This document shows, piece by piece, positions 23,418 to 33,619 of a stretch of DNA of 64,000 nt (its first letter is position 1; every line of letters begins with the position of its first letter). This stretch comes from Anastrepha obliqua (Eukaryota > Arthropoda > Insecta > Diptera > Tephritidae). The position numbers and the translations under genes were made by a program. The notes below the pieces were generated by a model that searched no databases, was not told where the DNA came from, and worked only from the letters and a program-made list of their open reading frames with translations. The stretch is from NCBI RefSeq assembly GCF_027943255.1, contig NC_072893.1:4836001-4900000 (forward strand), in the 5' to 3' direction.

Positions 23418-24319
23418 AAGGGTGTTTTTTTAGAGGTTAGGTTTTCAAGTTGGCACTACTTTTTTCATAGATGGTCTTTTTGACAGCTGTCACTTGATTT
23501 ATGCTCAGTTTGGTTTGCCATTTCATAATGAATAGACTTACACTTCAACAACGTTTGCAAATCGTACAAATTTATTACGAAAATAATGGTTCGGTTCGCG
23601 CGACGCATCGAAGAAAATTTTGTTCAGCGATGAAGCTCACTTTTGGTTGAATGGGTATGTCAATAAGCAAAATTGTCGCATTTGGAGTGAACATAATCCA
23701 CAAGCCATTGCTGAGACGCCGTTACATCCTCAAAAAGTCACTGTTTGGTGTGCTCTATGGGCAGAGGGAATCATTGGTCCATATTTCTTTAAAAATGAAG
23801 CCGGCCATAATGTTACAGTCAATGGAGAGCGCTATAGAGCCATGATTAATGACTTTTTCGTGCCTGAATTGGACGATGTTGATGTGGACGATCTTTGGTT
23901 CCAACAAGACGGCGCTACATGCCATACAGCCAACGCAACAATCGATTTATTGAAGGAAACTTTTGGTAAGCGCATTATCTCGCGCCGTGGACCTGTGGCG
24001 TGGCCTCCAAGATCGTGCGATATAACACCGCTGGACTATTTCTTGTGGGGCTATGTGAAGTCGCTTGTCTACGCAGATAAGCCCGAGACGATTGACGTCT
24101 TGGAAGAGAATATTCGGTGCGTTATTGCTGACATACGGCCCCAATTGCTGCAAAAAGTGGTTGAAAATTGGGCCTCTCGGCTGGAATTTATTCGAGATCA
24201 TTTTTAAAACATAATGGCAAACCCTTATCTTTATAATAAAGCTAAATTCTTGGCCATAACATTAAATTATATACGTTTTATTTCATCTTGAAACCCTAAC
24301 CTCTAAAGAAAACACCCTT
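23418..24319 (+). mobile_element. DD41D (rosa-type) transposon with both TIRs, internally deleted
   Basis: TA at 23416-23417 and 24320-24321 flanks inverted ends of about 32 bp, both starting AAGGGTGTTTT and continuing TTTAGAGGTTAGG with small indels. The element is 902 bp, about 0.4 kb shorter than an intact Tc1/mariner element. The missing part is between the N-terminal helix-turn-helix start and the first catalytic Asp. The 14319 copy is a second, truncated member of the same family. Confidence 0.92.
23528..24207 (+). pseudogene. DD41D transposase, deleted between HTH and catalytic core
   Basis: This is the cut-and-paste transposase of a Tc1/mariner-type element, which acts on its own terminal repeats in the nucleus. 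ATG at 23528 starts MNRLTLQQRLQIVQIYYENN, the first HTH helix region. After about 30 codons a deletion joins, out of frame, to the catalytic domain, which is then open from 23620 to 24207. The catalytic triad is visible: Asp in FSDEAHFW, Asp in FQQDGATCH, and Asp in TPLDYFLWG. Exactly 41 residues separate the last two, giving the DD41D signature that defines the rosa lineage. The C-terminus (VVENWASRLEFIRDHF) and stop are intact. Loss of most of the DNA-binding region makes it non-functional. Confidence 0.9.
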
Positions 24320-24424
24320 TATATACGATTCAATATCCGGTATCATTGATTGTTCAGATCTACTCGGGTAAATAAGTTTCTATGTTCTTAATAAAGTACT
24401 TCGCTCTTATAGTTCATTTTATAT

Positions 24425-25440
24425 TGACTTGAAAACTGAAATCAGCCTTCTAGAAGTCTTGATCTTGATTTTGCGATACAAAGGTATCCGTTTAAGTCAC
24501 TCTTCTTCTTCCTCCTGTCCTGCGTGTCTCACTGCTTTCGCAACTATCATTTTCCAGATTTCTCGATCCGCTGTCAATCGTCACAAGTTGTGTATGTTAA
24601 TCCCTTTGACGTCATCGATAACCCAATCCATCCATATTTTCTTTGGTCTTCCCTTAGTTCGCTTCACATTCGGTTGCTATTTGAAGTCTCGTTTTGTAGC
24701 TCTATGCTCTGGCATCCTTTCTACGTGTCCAAGTCAGCGCATTCGTTGGACTTTTATGAATTTTTTGATGTTTCGCCCCTTTATAAGCCTTTATAAGGTG
24801 TTCAAGTTATAGATCGAATACGATATGTGCCATCTGCCAACTTGATTGGGCCATATATTTTTCTCAAAATTTCTTTTCGAATGTTGCTTTTGGTTCACGT
24901 CATTCATTTTGATCGTCTGAACTTCACAGCCGTATATTAGGATTGGGCATAGGAGTGCATGACACAAACGTAATTTTTGGCCTCTCGACAGCGCCTTGGA
25001 TTTAAATACCTGTATGTGTGCGGAGATGCCCTGTTTGCTGCTTGTAGTCTATCTTGTAAGCAATTGCTATGTCTTCGTTGGCGTTAAGCACCACTCCAAG
25101 ATATTTAAATTATTCTACAGCTTCGAAACGCGTATTGCCAATAACAAGACCAGGTGGGTTGTTTTTTGATTTGGTCGCAGCTTATACTTGGTTTTGTCGT
25201 GGTTAATTTGCAGTCCAACTTTCAGGGCCTGATTTTCTAGATGGCAATGCGCACACACATATTTGCATACGGCTGTTGAAGACGTCTTTTTGTGAATCGA
25301 AAAGAGGAACTATTTCATTCGGTGCTAGGTTGAAAACCAATGATGGCAGGGCATCGCCTTGCTTAACTCCCGAGATCACTTCGAGTGGGTCTGACAGACT
25401 AATTAAATAGTCTAAACTTAGCAACACACTAAATTTCAAA
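24425..25440 (-). pseudogene. LINE RT C-terminal half (decayed)
   Basis: The minus strand begins near 25400 with PLEVISGVKQGDALPSLVFN, the RT 'GV.QGD.LSP.LF' box. RMQICVCALP at about 25280-25250 stands where YADD should be, so the active site is lost. Further on are CTPMPNPNIRL-like and ALTWTRRKDAR pieces (about 24960 and 24740), and KTKENMDGLGYR, corresponding to the C-terminal basic 'GHV.RM...RGRP...W.D.V' tail. Stops and shifts are frequent. The start inside the RT domain is typical of 5'-truncated LINE insertions. Confidence 0.7.
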
Positions 25441-25444
25441 AACC

Positions 25445-26410
25445 TTTTGTGATGAAGCGGCAGTCTGAAAAAGAGTTGCTTAAATTAGTGACCAAAGCTC
25501 TATAATTCCAAATATTTCGTCAGTTTCTGTTGCAAACATTTTTCTTAATATCTAAAAAAATGCACATGAAACTTCATTAAAATATTTCGCATTCTCAGTT
25601 GTTGTCCGTAAATGACATGAGCACGAAACTAATTTATTTTCCCCAGTAGTTTTACTTAAATGGTGAAACAATAATTCTGCTCATATAAACTTCGCACAAA
25701 ACTCTACATTTCCTCCGTCATCCAACAACCACAAACAGAAAGTGGGTTAAGTAGAAATGGCTGAGCCACTATGTACGCAGTGGTAGTTGCGGTGATACAG
25801 ATGGACTGCAGGAGGTTGTCACAAGAAGGAATTTAAGGCCAATAAGTCAGCCGCACCATCGTCAACATTAAACTCCATTACGGCTATATCCTGTAGCAAT
25901 AAATAAAGCAGAAATTATTGCAGTATTACAATAAGTTTATATGCATTTGTTTTTGTTGGCATTAAGTGCAGACAGCAAAATAAATTCCGGGCAGCAAAAA
26001 TCGGGTTGTTGCAGCAGCTCTCTTTCTTACAAATATACCCGCACATATGGCACACCATTCTGAAGAATTTTTCAAGCGGAAAAGCATACTTTTATTTCAG
26101 TTGTATGCTTTCTACTTTTTTCTGTTGTTTTTTTAATAAATTTTAAACTTAAGTAAAAAGGCAAAAAACTTAATAAAATAAAGACATTTAAGTACAATAA
26201 CCATTTGTCTTACGTCATTTATATTACAAATGATAGAAAGTATAGTAGGTAACTACAATAGTACCAGCAGATGCACCAATGCACTCATAAGGCTGGGCAA
26301 TCAGCAGAGGCTGAAAAGAAGAATAGAAGAGAAGAAAACTACAATATGTGCGTTATTATATAAATAGATACCTCTAATGAAGCCATAAATAGGACTCTAG
26401 CTAGGAGAGT
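25445..26410. other. Stretch without a recognised gene
   Basis: AT-rich. No open frame or repeat was recognised on either strand. Confidence 0.5.
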
Positions 26411-26650
26411 TGACGGTTGCCGTAGCCGAATGGGTTGGTGAATGACTACTCGTGAATGGGTTCGAAAACCTCGACATAAAACTTCAAATGAAAGAAAAAA
26501 ATCGGGCGTACCTCGGCAAGCAAAGGCAAATTTCCACGTGTATTTGTGTTATGAAAAAGTTCCTCACCAAAACCATCTGCCATTGGGAGGCCGCACAAAA
26601 CTGTAGGTCCTCGGAGAAGCCTCAAAGAAAAGCGCCAATTATACAAATGG
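26411..26650 (+). repeat. tRNA-derived SINE, copy 3 (diverged)
   Basis: The head reads TGCCGTAGCCGAATGGGTTGG (A-box region from about 26419) and GGGTTCGAAAACC (B box, about 26458-26470). The body is more diverged than in copies 1, 2 and 4: AAACTGTAGGTCC and CGCCAATTAT survive, but most of the middle is altered or missing. Confidence 0.7.
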
Positions 26651-26861
26651 TAAAGTGGTATTAGTAATACACTCGCTCAATAGAGGAGACATAATCTATG
26701 AGGAGAAAGGTAGAAATACCAACCAGCTCTTATAACAAAATAGCAAATACTTCCAGAGGGTACCTGCTATATAGTGTGCTATCACCACTAATGTCGGACT
26801 TAGTTATAGAAGAAGTCTTGATGGGATTAGACAGTAAATGTTTATGATTCCAAAGTTACTA

Positions 26862-28128
26862 CTGTGGGCAAAAAGTAAGGTGAATTTATTTGTCAAACTT
26901 CGCGGGATTAAAATTTCGCTCTAGGTATTTTTTTCATGAGTTGACAGCACTGTTAATAACATCTGGGCCAACTTTCATGTGAATGTCATTATCAGTAATA
27001 TATTTACGCTTGTGTTTACCAAACGACCAAGAGTGCATTTTTCGATTTTTACAATGTCTGATTTGATTGAGCAGAGAGGTGCCATCAAATTTTGTTTGCG
27101 GAATGAAATTTCGGCTGCGGAAACGTTTAGCATGCAGAAGGCATTTGGTGATTCGACCATGTCGCAGAAAAATGTTTATAAGTGGTACAAAGACTTCAAA
27201 GAGGGTCGAGAACGTGTTGATGACTTGGAGCGCTCCGGACGACCATCGACGTCAACAGATGACCAACACGTCAATAAAGTGAAGGAGTTAGTGCTCAAAA
27301 ATCGTCGGTTGACTGTTAAAGACCTTACTGATATGATTTTGAAAGACCATTTGGGCCTACGAAAAGTCAAATCTCGTTTGGTACCAAAAACTCTCAATTT
27401 CTTGGAAAAAAGTCGTCGCGTTGATGGGTGTGAAACAATGCTTTCAGACTATCAGGACAAGCTCAAATGCATCATTACGGGAGATTAGACTTGGGTTTAT
27501 GCTAACGACCCTGAAACAACCGACCAATCAAGCGAATATCGTGCTAAAGGCGAGGCCAGACCGAAAAGAGCACGTCAAACTCGTTCAAAAATAAAGGTTA
27601 TGATGACATTTTGTTTGGTGGTGTGGTGCACTATGAATTCCTTCCACCTGGCCAAACTGTTAATAAGGAATATTATTTGAGCGTTATGCGTCGTTTACGT
27701 GAAGCAATTCGTCTAAACAGACCAGAATTATGGGCCAACAACTCTTGGTTTTTTCATCACGATAATGCACCGTCTCACACTGCACTCGTTCTTCGTGACC
27801 ATTTCGCCAAAAATTCCACGCATGTCGTTCCGCAACCACCGTATTCGCCTGACTTGGCTCCGTGTGACTTCTGGCTATTCCCAAAACTCAAGAGACCACT
27901 TCGGGGAACACGTTTCGAGTTGATTGAGGAGATAAAAGCTGAATCGAAGAAGGTGCTGATGGCCATACCGGAAATGGACTATTTGGCATGTTTCGGGGAT
28001 TGGAAAAATCGTTGGCATAAGTGTATTTCATCGAGAGGGGATTATTTTGAAGGAATTGAAATTGATTTACAAGAATAAATGAAGAGTTTTGATTTGACAA
28101 CCAAATTCAGCTTACTTTTTGCCCACAG
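26862..28128 (+). mobile_element. Mariner element, full length, with TIRs and TA duplication
   Basis: TA at 26860-26861 and 28129-28130 flanks inverted 26-bp ends beginning CTGTGGGCAAAAAGTAAG, with one mismatch between them (GTGAATTT against CTGAATTT). The length of 1267 bp equals that of a normal mariner, so there is no large deletion. Only point lesions in the transposase (next entry) inactivate it. The ends differ from those of the other mariner families in this window. Confidence 0.93.
27054..28078 (+). pseudogene. Mariner transposase (DD34D) with one stop and one frameshift
   Basis: ATG at 27054 opens MSDLIEQRGAIKFCLRNEIS. It contains the N-terminal HTH region, with NVYKWYKDFKEGRERV, then the ERSGRPSTSTDD hinge and a second HTH/linker (LGLRKVKSRLVPKTL). 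The first catalytic Asp (IITGD) is followed directly by TAG at 27486-27488, where Glu and Thr-Trp would be expected. A small deletion near 27608-27618 shifts the frame. The second catalytic Asp (HHDNAPSH) and the third (YSPDLAPCDFWLF) follow with 34 residues between them, and the end FGDWKNRWHKCI and YFEGIEIDLQE is complete. Two lesions in about 1 kb suggest a moderately young pseudogene. Confidence 0.93.
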
Positions 28129-28432
28129 TAGTATGCTGACGCCATAGTCATAATAAGTAGCGAAAAATTTGAAGTGACCACAATTCAATTAGGGTTAAAA
28201 CTAACAAGATGGTGGTGTGTTAAAGTGAGGCTGAACATAAATCCAGCAAAAATGATCATCCTACCATTCACAAAGAAATACAAACTCAAACATCTTAAAC
28301 CAAAGAGCATAGATGGAATTGCGGTAGAAATGGAAAGGAAGTAAAATTATTCTGTTTAAAATTTTACATAAATTACGATTAAAGAAGGCACAAAAGAACT
28401 TTCAGATTGCAGTGACAAATACCCTCATAATA

Positions 28433-28700
28433 AAGGGGTTTCCAAAAGTGACGCATAGATGCCAATAGCGCATAATTCCAAAACAGTCACCTTTATGACT
28501 CTTTGACATACATAAAGTAGAAAGATGTACAATTTTACACGAGAAAACGAGACGTGAGAATTATTGAAATGTATCATGAAAATGGTCGATCTTTAAGAAC
28601 AACATATCGCAAAACTAATTAGCTTTTTGGTAGAAAAAATCGTTGGAATAAGTCAACAATAGAAACGTTGGGGAAAATATTTCAAGAAACTGGTTAAGAA
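28433..28700 (+). mobile_element. DD41D-like element fragment (5' end and HTH only)
   Basis: Starts AAGGGGTTTCCAAAAGTGA after TA at 28431-28432. The frame from about 28555 reads IIEMYHENGRSLRTTYRK, then after a stop FGRKNRWNKSTIETLGKIF, which matches the N-terminal HTH of the elements at 2436 and 40988. A LINE fragment follows on the opposite strand and no right end is present. Confidence 0.65.
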
Positions 28701-28709
28701 AGAGGACTC

Positions 28710-29340
28710 ATTATAATCATCAATTGGTGCTACAACTCTATGTGTGCTTTGGCCCACTGCACAAAATGTCTCCATTTGCCCCGATCCTTCGTTGAATCTT
28801 TCCAGTTGTTGTTCTTGAGTTTCCCTATGTCGTCTTCCAGTTCGCAAATCCATCTTGATCTTGGTCTGCATCTAACTTTCGTTGCACATGTTTTAGCGTC
28901 AATTATTTCTTGGTTAAGCTCTCTCATGGTACGGCCTAGCCATCCTACTCTTTGAGCTTTGGTGAAACACACAATATTTTCCCCTCTTAAAAGTGGTCCA
29001 GTTCATGGTTTCATCTTATACGTCTTTGATTGCGCCTAAAAATTTTTCTCTCGAGTACTTGGAATTTGTTTATGTATTTTTCACTTATTGTCCAAGACTC
29101 CGATCCGTAGCAAAGAACAGGTCAGACTATAGATTTCTACAGCGAAATTTTGCAAGGTTTGTTCAGCAGTTTCTATTTAAAAAGCTTAATAAGTGAGTAG
29201 AATGCTGTATTTGCTGTTTGTATTCTCTCGCCGTTTGTGATTCTCATTGCGTTGTCGTGGCTTAGTTTAAACCCAAATACGTCAAGGTTTTCGTCGCCTC
29301 AAACTCACGGACTGAGCAAAAACTAGAATTTAGAATTGTG
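28710..29340 (-). pseudogene. LINE C-terminal fragment (decayed)
   Basis: The minus strand from about 29290 reads pieces such as GSWTISEKYINKFQVLERKI (about 29105-29046). The open frame at 28972-28730 reads KAQRVGWLGRTMREL, CRPRSRWICELEDDIGKL and DRGKWRHFVQWAKAHIEL. These are the conserved last motifs of endonuclease/RT LINEs. The stop is followed by GAGTTGTAGCACCAATTGAT, probably the LINE 3' UTR. Confidence 0.75.
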
Positions 29341-29344
29341 GTTT

Positions 29345-30990
29345 CAGGTATTCTAAACATTTATTTAATCATTAAAAACTTTAGGGCGCAAGGCAGCTCT
29401 ACACCTATGATATCTAGTGAATTCCCCAAAAATATATACCAAAAACGCCAAGGAATTTAGCTAAAATATTTTTTAATTGCTATGAAATTTTTATTTGCTT
29501 CATTAACCTAATCACTACCAAATTTTGATTTAGCATCCAAATGTCTTGCTTTCTGCAAAGAAAACTCTTTCAGCTAAGGAATGGATTGACAGCAAAGTCT
29601 CCACTTTATTCTTATTAGATATATATATATATTTTACCGTGGTTCCTAAGTAGAAAATAGGACCTTTTCTGCTATTTATTGGCATCATTATCTCCGAAAG
29701 TCTTCAGAAGAATTCGATGCGCTTCAGCTTTAATTTTCTTCAAAAACAGGCTTGCCGAAATTCGGTTTTATTAGTACAAAAATTGATACTTCCACCCAGT
29801 TTCACTATCTTTTAATAAGTGAGCTTCAATCTAAGATCTATACTAAATTTTCATATTAAAGTTCAATTCCTATTCGAATTTTATTCACATTTTTTGAATT
29901 ATCTTTCAGGGTCGTCAGAACCATTTGCAAAAATTAGATTCCCTCATAACGCATTTTGCATGCCCCAAATTAAAATATGTATAGATATATGTGAAAAATG
30001 ATATGTGGGAGGCACATTTGGGAGAGCCTTTTACATACAATTACACCTCCATTGAATTATGGCATCCTCTTATGTTCGCTCAGCTCCCGTTGATGCATAG
30101 CTTTCGCCTCAGCAACACTTAACCACACATGGCCCACACACAAGTAGCCTAAAATCACTTAAGTCAATTCTGCTGCCTGCAAGTAGCAAGTGCAACTTAC
30201 CTGTGCGGATACTTTCTTTAATTTATGTTGGCTTTTTGTAAAACAGGTGGCTACTTAGCCGACCTCGCCACCAATTTCCTTTAGCACAACTCGCCTAGTT
30301 ACTGCTCCTGCTTATACTCACCAGTACAAAGCCATCTGCTGGAGTGAATGCCAGGTGAGGTAACCGCAACAGAAACAAAGCCAGTAATTACAAACCAAAC
30401 AGCAACAACAACCTTCAAAAACAGCAACAGTGAACTTATTTAGAGTTGCCTGAGGTAAGCGAAAATGTGTGTAGCCAATGCAAAGGAGCTTTTGAGCAGT
30501 TGGCTCTGTAGTCGACTGCAGCTGGTCATTAGGCGTCATTAGGGGTCAAGTGTTATTCCACTTCTTCTGGCTTTAGCCTCAATCAATGCACATCAATGCA
30601 CTCTTCTTTACATTTTTGCTTGAATTTTTATCAAAAAATGTACTCATTCGTTTGCTGTCCGAACTTTGGAAGTAAAAATATGTATAGGAATGATGGGAAA
30701 GGACGAAAAGATATATACTGCATATGCATTTGTAAAGTATTAAAATATTGTTAAGGGGCAGTTCGGTGACTATCAACCTAGTATGAGCATGTAAACCATT
30801 TTCCTGTTCCCAGTTTGTCTTTGTATTGAAAAATTACCTTTTCCATTTATTTGTGAGTCATCTTTGTCATACAGTCACCTAAAGACAGTCAGTATCCTAC
30901 GTGTCTTCAAGATATTTACTTAGAGTTAAGTAAGAAGCAACAAATGGAATTACTTTCGTTTCATATTCCAATGCATAGGAGCCTTCTTGG
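29345..30990. other. Stretch without a recognised gene; lone TTAAGGGG end
   Basis: No coding signal was recognised. There is an (AT)n run at 29619-29632 and CAACA-rich sequence near 30400. TTAAGGGGCAG at 30751-30761 resembles the start of the TTAA-flanked element at 31000, but no partner end was found. Confidence 0.45.
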
Positions 30991-30999
30991 TTGCCTTAA

Positions 31000-31663
31000 G
31001 GGGACAGATACCTGTAAAATTTCGAAAAAAAACAACTTTTCTTTCATAAAATATTAATAAAATCCTTTAATAATATGTAATTATATTATAGATCGTCAAA
31101 CGTGACTACTCTATTCTTTGCATTCGAGCGCTGGGGGAGGTTGAATTTTCATGTATTCAAACTTTAGACGCGTTTTTCACAAAACTATATTTTTCGAAGT
31201 TAAATTTTTCACACATCTTTTTTATGATATTACTATCAATGCAAATTTACAATTTTTCGAAAATATTTGGAAAAAATAATTTTTTTCGAGGTAAAGATTG
31301 TAGGAAAATTCCCCCGAAATTCATTTTTGCATTTTATTCCGGGGGTTTTATTTTCCATTTTTGTTTTATTCATATAGAAAATATAATATTATTAACCAAA
31401 AAAACTTTTGGTTTTTTGTATTCAGGTCACTGATGCCGGTGCTACAATGCCCGCCGATTGAGAAGCTCCGCTGCGACCTTCTTGGAAGAATTGAGTGTAC
31501 ATCCGCCATTTTAAATTATTAAAATAAAAGATTAAAATTTTATATTCTTTTAATGTATAAATAAACCGTATGCCAATTTTGAAAAAAAAATATTTGCTTC
31601 TTCATTTTAAATAATTTTAATGAAAATCAGGGAAAATATCGCCGTTTACAGATATCTGTCCCC
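31000..31663. mobile_element. Second TTAA-flanked terminal-inverted-repeat element
   Basis: TTAA at 30996-30999 and 31664-31667 brackets a 664-bp AT-rich unit. Its ends are GGGGACAGATACCTGTAAA (left) and GGGGACAGATATCTGTAAA (right, reversed): one mismatch in 19. It has no coding capacity. It shares TTAA flanks, a run of G at the very end and similar size with 19963-20690, but the rest of the TIR differs, so it is a separate family. Confidence 0.85.
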
Positions 31664-31959
31664 TTAAGTAGCGCAAATATTGGCGATTTAACGGATTTAA
31701 TGTCCCATGTTAATAACTGAGCTATGCAATAAAATGCCATAGATGTCCCCTTACTTAAAAATGCAACTTTTACTAGAATTGGGAAACCCTGTTGAATAAA
31801 CCGGCTATCATTTCTGTATACTTAAAACTAGGGTTGATATATTTGGGTCAAACTTCAAAAGATTTATATCAGTTCGAGAAGTAGCCTCTCCACCATTTTG
31901 CAAAAATAATTTACACAATAAAAATAAGAAGAATTTTGGAGAATTTTTGCTGAGATATA

Positions 31960-32430
31960 ACAGTGAAAGAGTAAAGTGTCTTTGTGTATAAATTTCACAA
32001 ATTTTATTTATTCTTCCAAATTTATTTCGCTTTGTTCAAAGTTCATTCCCTCCGACGTAACGTTTCCAGTTCACGAAATTCCTATTAAACTCGATTTCCG
32101 AAATGCCCTCTGCATTACTCGCAGCGACTCACTTTCTAACTCTCCCTTTTTAGCAGTTTGACCAGATGGAAGGTACTCATACTCCACTGCCTCAAGGTGA
32201 TCGAAGGAATGCGTTTAAATGAGCACAGTTTTGAACAACTTTGGACTGACCTTTATTTTTGGTATTTGCACATCTTTGGTACGAAATTCGATTACGATTA
32301 GTCAGTGACATCGGATCCAGACGCATAGTTCCAGGCCTCATCTGCAATAATTATAGACTCATAGTTAGAAATCATCTCCTCATAATTTCTTTTTTAAAGA
32401 AATTGAGTGTTTTTGGAACCAAACGAGACC
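31960..32430 (-). mobile_element. Mariner remnant (heavily decayed)
   Basis: The minus strand from about 32428 reads RLVPKTLNFF (compare VPKTLNFLEK in the mariner at 27054), then IIADEAWNYASGSD (the first catalytic block, TGDETW changed to ADEAW). It jumps by deletion to EIEFNRNFVNWKRYV and, after a frame change, EINLEE with a stop near 32008. The order and C-terminal motifs are those of a mariner transposase. The second and third catalytic blocks are missing. No TIR was confirmed. Confidence 0.5.
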
Positions 32431-32589
32431 AGACGCATTGAAGTTCAAGTGGTGTTTCAAAGTTTGTTAATCTTATTTATGAGATATGCCAACAACACCC
32501 ACAATTTGTCCGATGGTGAATCTGGAATTTTATGAGACACTTAGTTCCAACTGAGTGGCACAACTTGCCTTACTTCGCGCTTAGTAATC

Positions 32590-32720
32590 GATTCATTGCA
32601 ATACTCAAGCCTCCATGGACGGTATGAGGCCAGATTTACTGGAAAAAATAGTCAAAAACTGGACTGATCGAATGGACCATACCGCGGGCATACACCGGAT
32701 ATCACATTCAAAATATAAAT
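32590..32720 (+). pseudogene. Possible DD41D-like transposase C-terminal scrap
   Basis: The forward frame reads MRPDLLEKIVKNWTDRMDH, resembling the C-terminal 'IRPQLLQKVVENWASRLEF' of the DD41D copy at 23528. Too short and isolated to be certain. Confidence 0.4.
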
Positions 32721-32878
32721 ACCATAAAATTAGGTTCCGGGTTATAATAAAAAACTCATTCCAATAACATTTCTATTTTGCTTTACCATTTTAAGTTCTT
32801 ACCAGTTTAAGTATTAAAAAACAGCCTTTATATAAACGCGTATTCAAGAAAACTGGGATGGGATCGGCCTCCTATATA

Positions 32879-33619
32879 TACGAGGTGTGCTCAAAAAGTA
32901 TCGCGAATTTTGAATTTTTTCAAAAATTATTTATTTAGTCATTAATATCTATTTTTCCCCCTTCAAAGTAATCGCCATGAGATATTATGCACTTGTCCCA
33001 ACGTTTTTTCCAATCTTCGAAGAACCTCAAAAAATCATTTTTTTTTTATCTTGTTCAGCTCTTCCTTCGATGCCATCTTTATCTCGCCTCTTCAGTTTCG
33101 GGAACAAGAAAAAATCACAGGGGGCCAGATCTGGGGGAAACAGTGGCTTTGGCATCGTTATTGTGTTGTTTTCGGCCAAAAATTTGTGTGAGCAGGGGCG
33201 TTATCGTGATGCAAGAGCCAATTTTTGGCACGAGCCAATCGATATGTCTAGGACCTCAGCAACGTGATTCGACGATTGGCCAATACCATTTTCTTTACTT
33301 CATCAAATTATTTATCTGTAGCTTCTCCATATGACACAGTCAACATTCGGAATGCATCCGCGTACTTAATTTCGTCTTTCACACAAAATTTAATGCAGGT
33401 TCTTCGATCCATCTTTTTGAATAGGTAAAAATCGAAGGCGAGCCAAAACACGTGCAAGCAAAGCAGCTGTTAACAATTAATTTAACATTTAAAATGGCCG
33501 AACTCGTCGGCATGAGTGAGGAACATGAGTACCAACATATCGCCACAAAAAAATCGAAATTCGAATATACGTAACCTGCGAAAATTCAAAATTCGTGATA
33601 CTTTTTGAACACACCTCGC
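32879..33619 (-). mobile_element. Deleted mariner, same family as 4275, with both ends
   Basis: The left end TACGAGGTGTGCTCAAAAAG (from 32879) and the right end CTTTTTGAACACACCTCG (to about 33618) are inverted copies and better preserved than in the 4275 copy. On the minus strand the transposase starts with ATG at 33412 (MDRRTCIKFCVKDEI, then DAFRMLTVSYGEAT) and stops at once. A large deletion removes almost everything up to the C-terminal FPKL and KRWDKC regions (about 33130-32980). At about 740 bp it keeps both TIRs, so it could in principle be moved by an enzyme supplied elsewhere. Its deletions differ from those in the 4275 copy. Confidence 0.87.
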
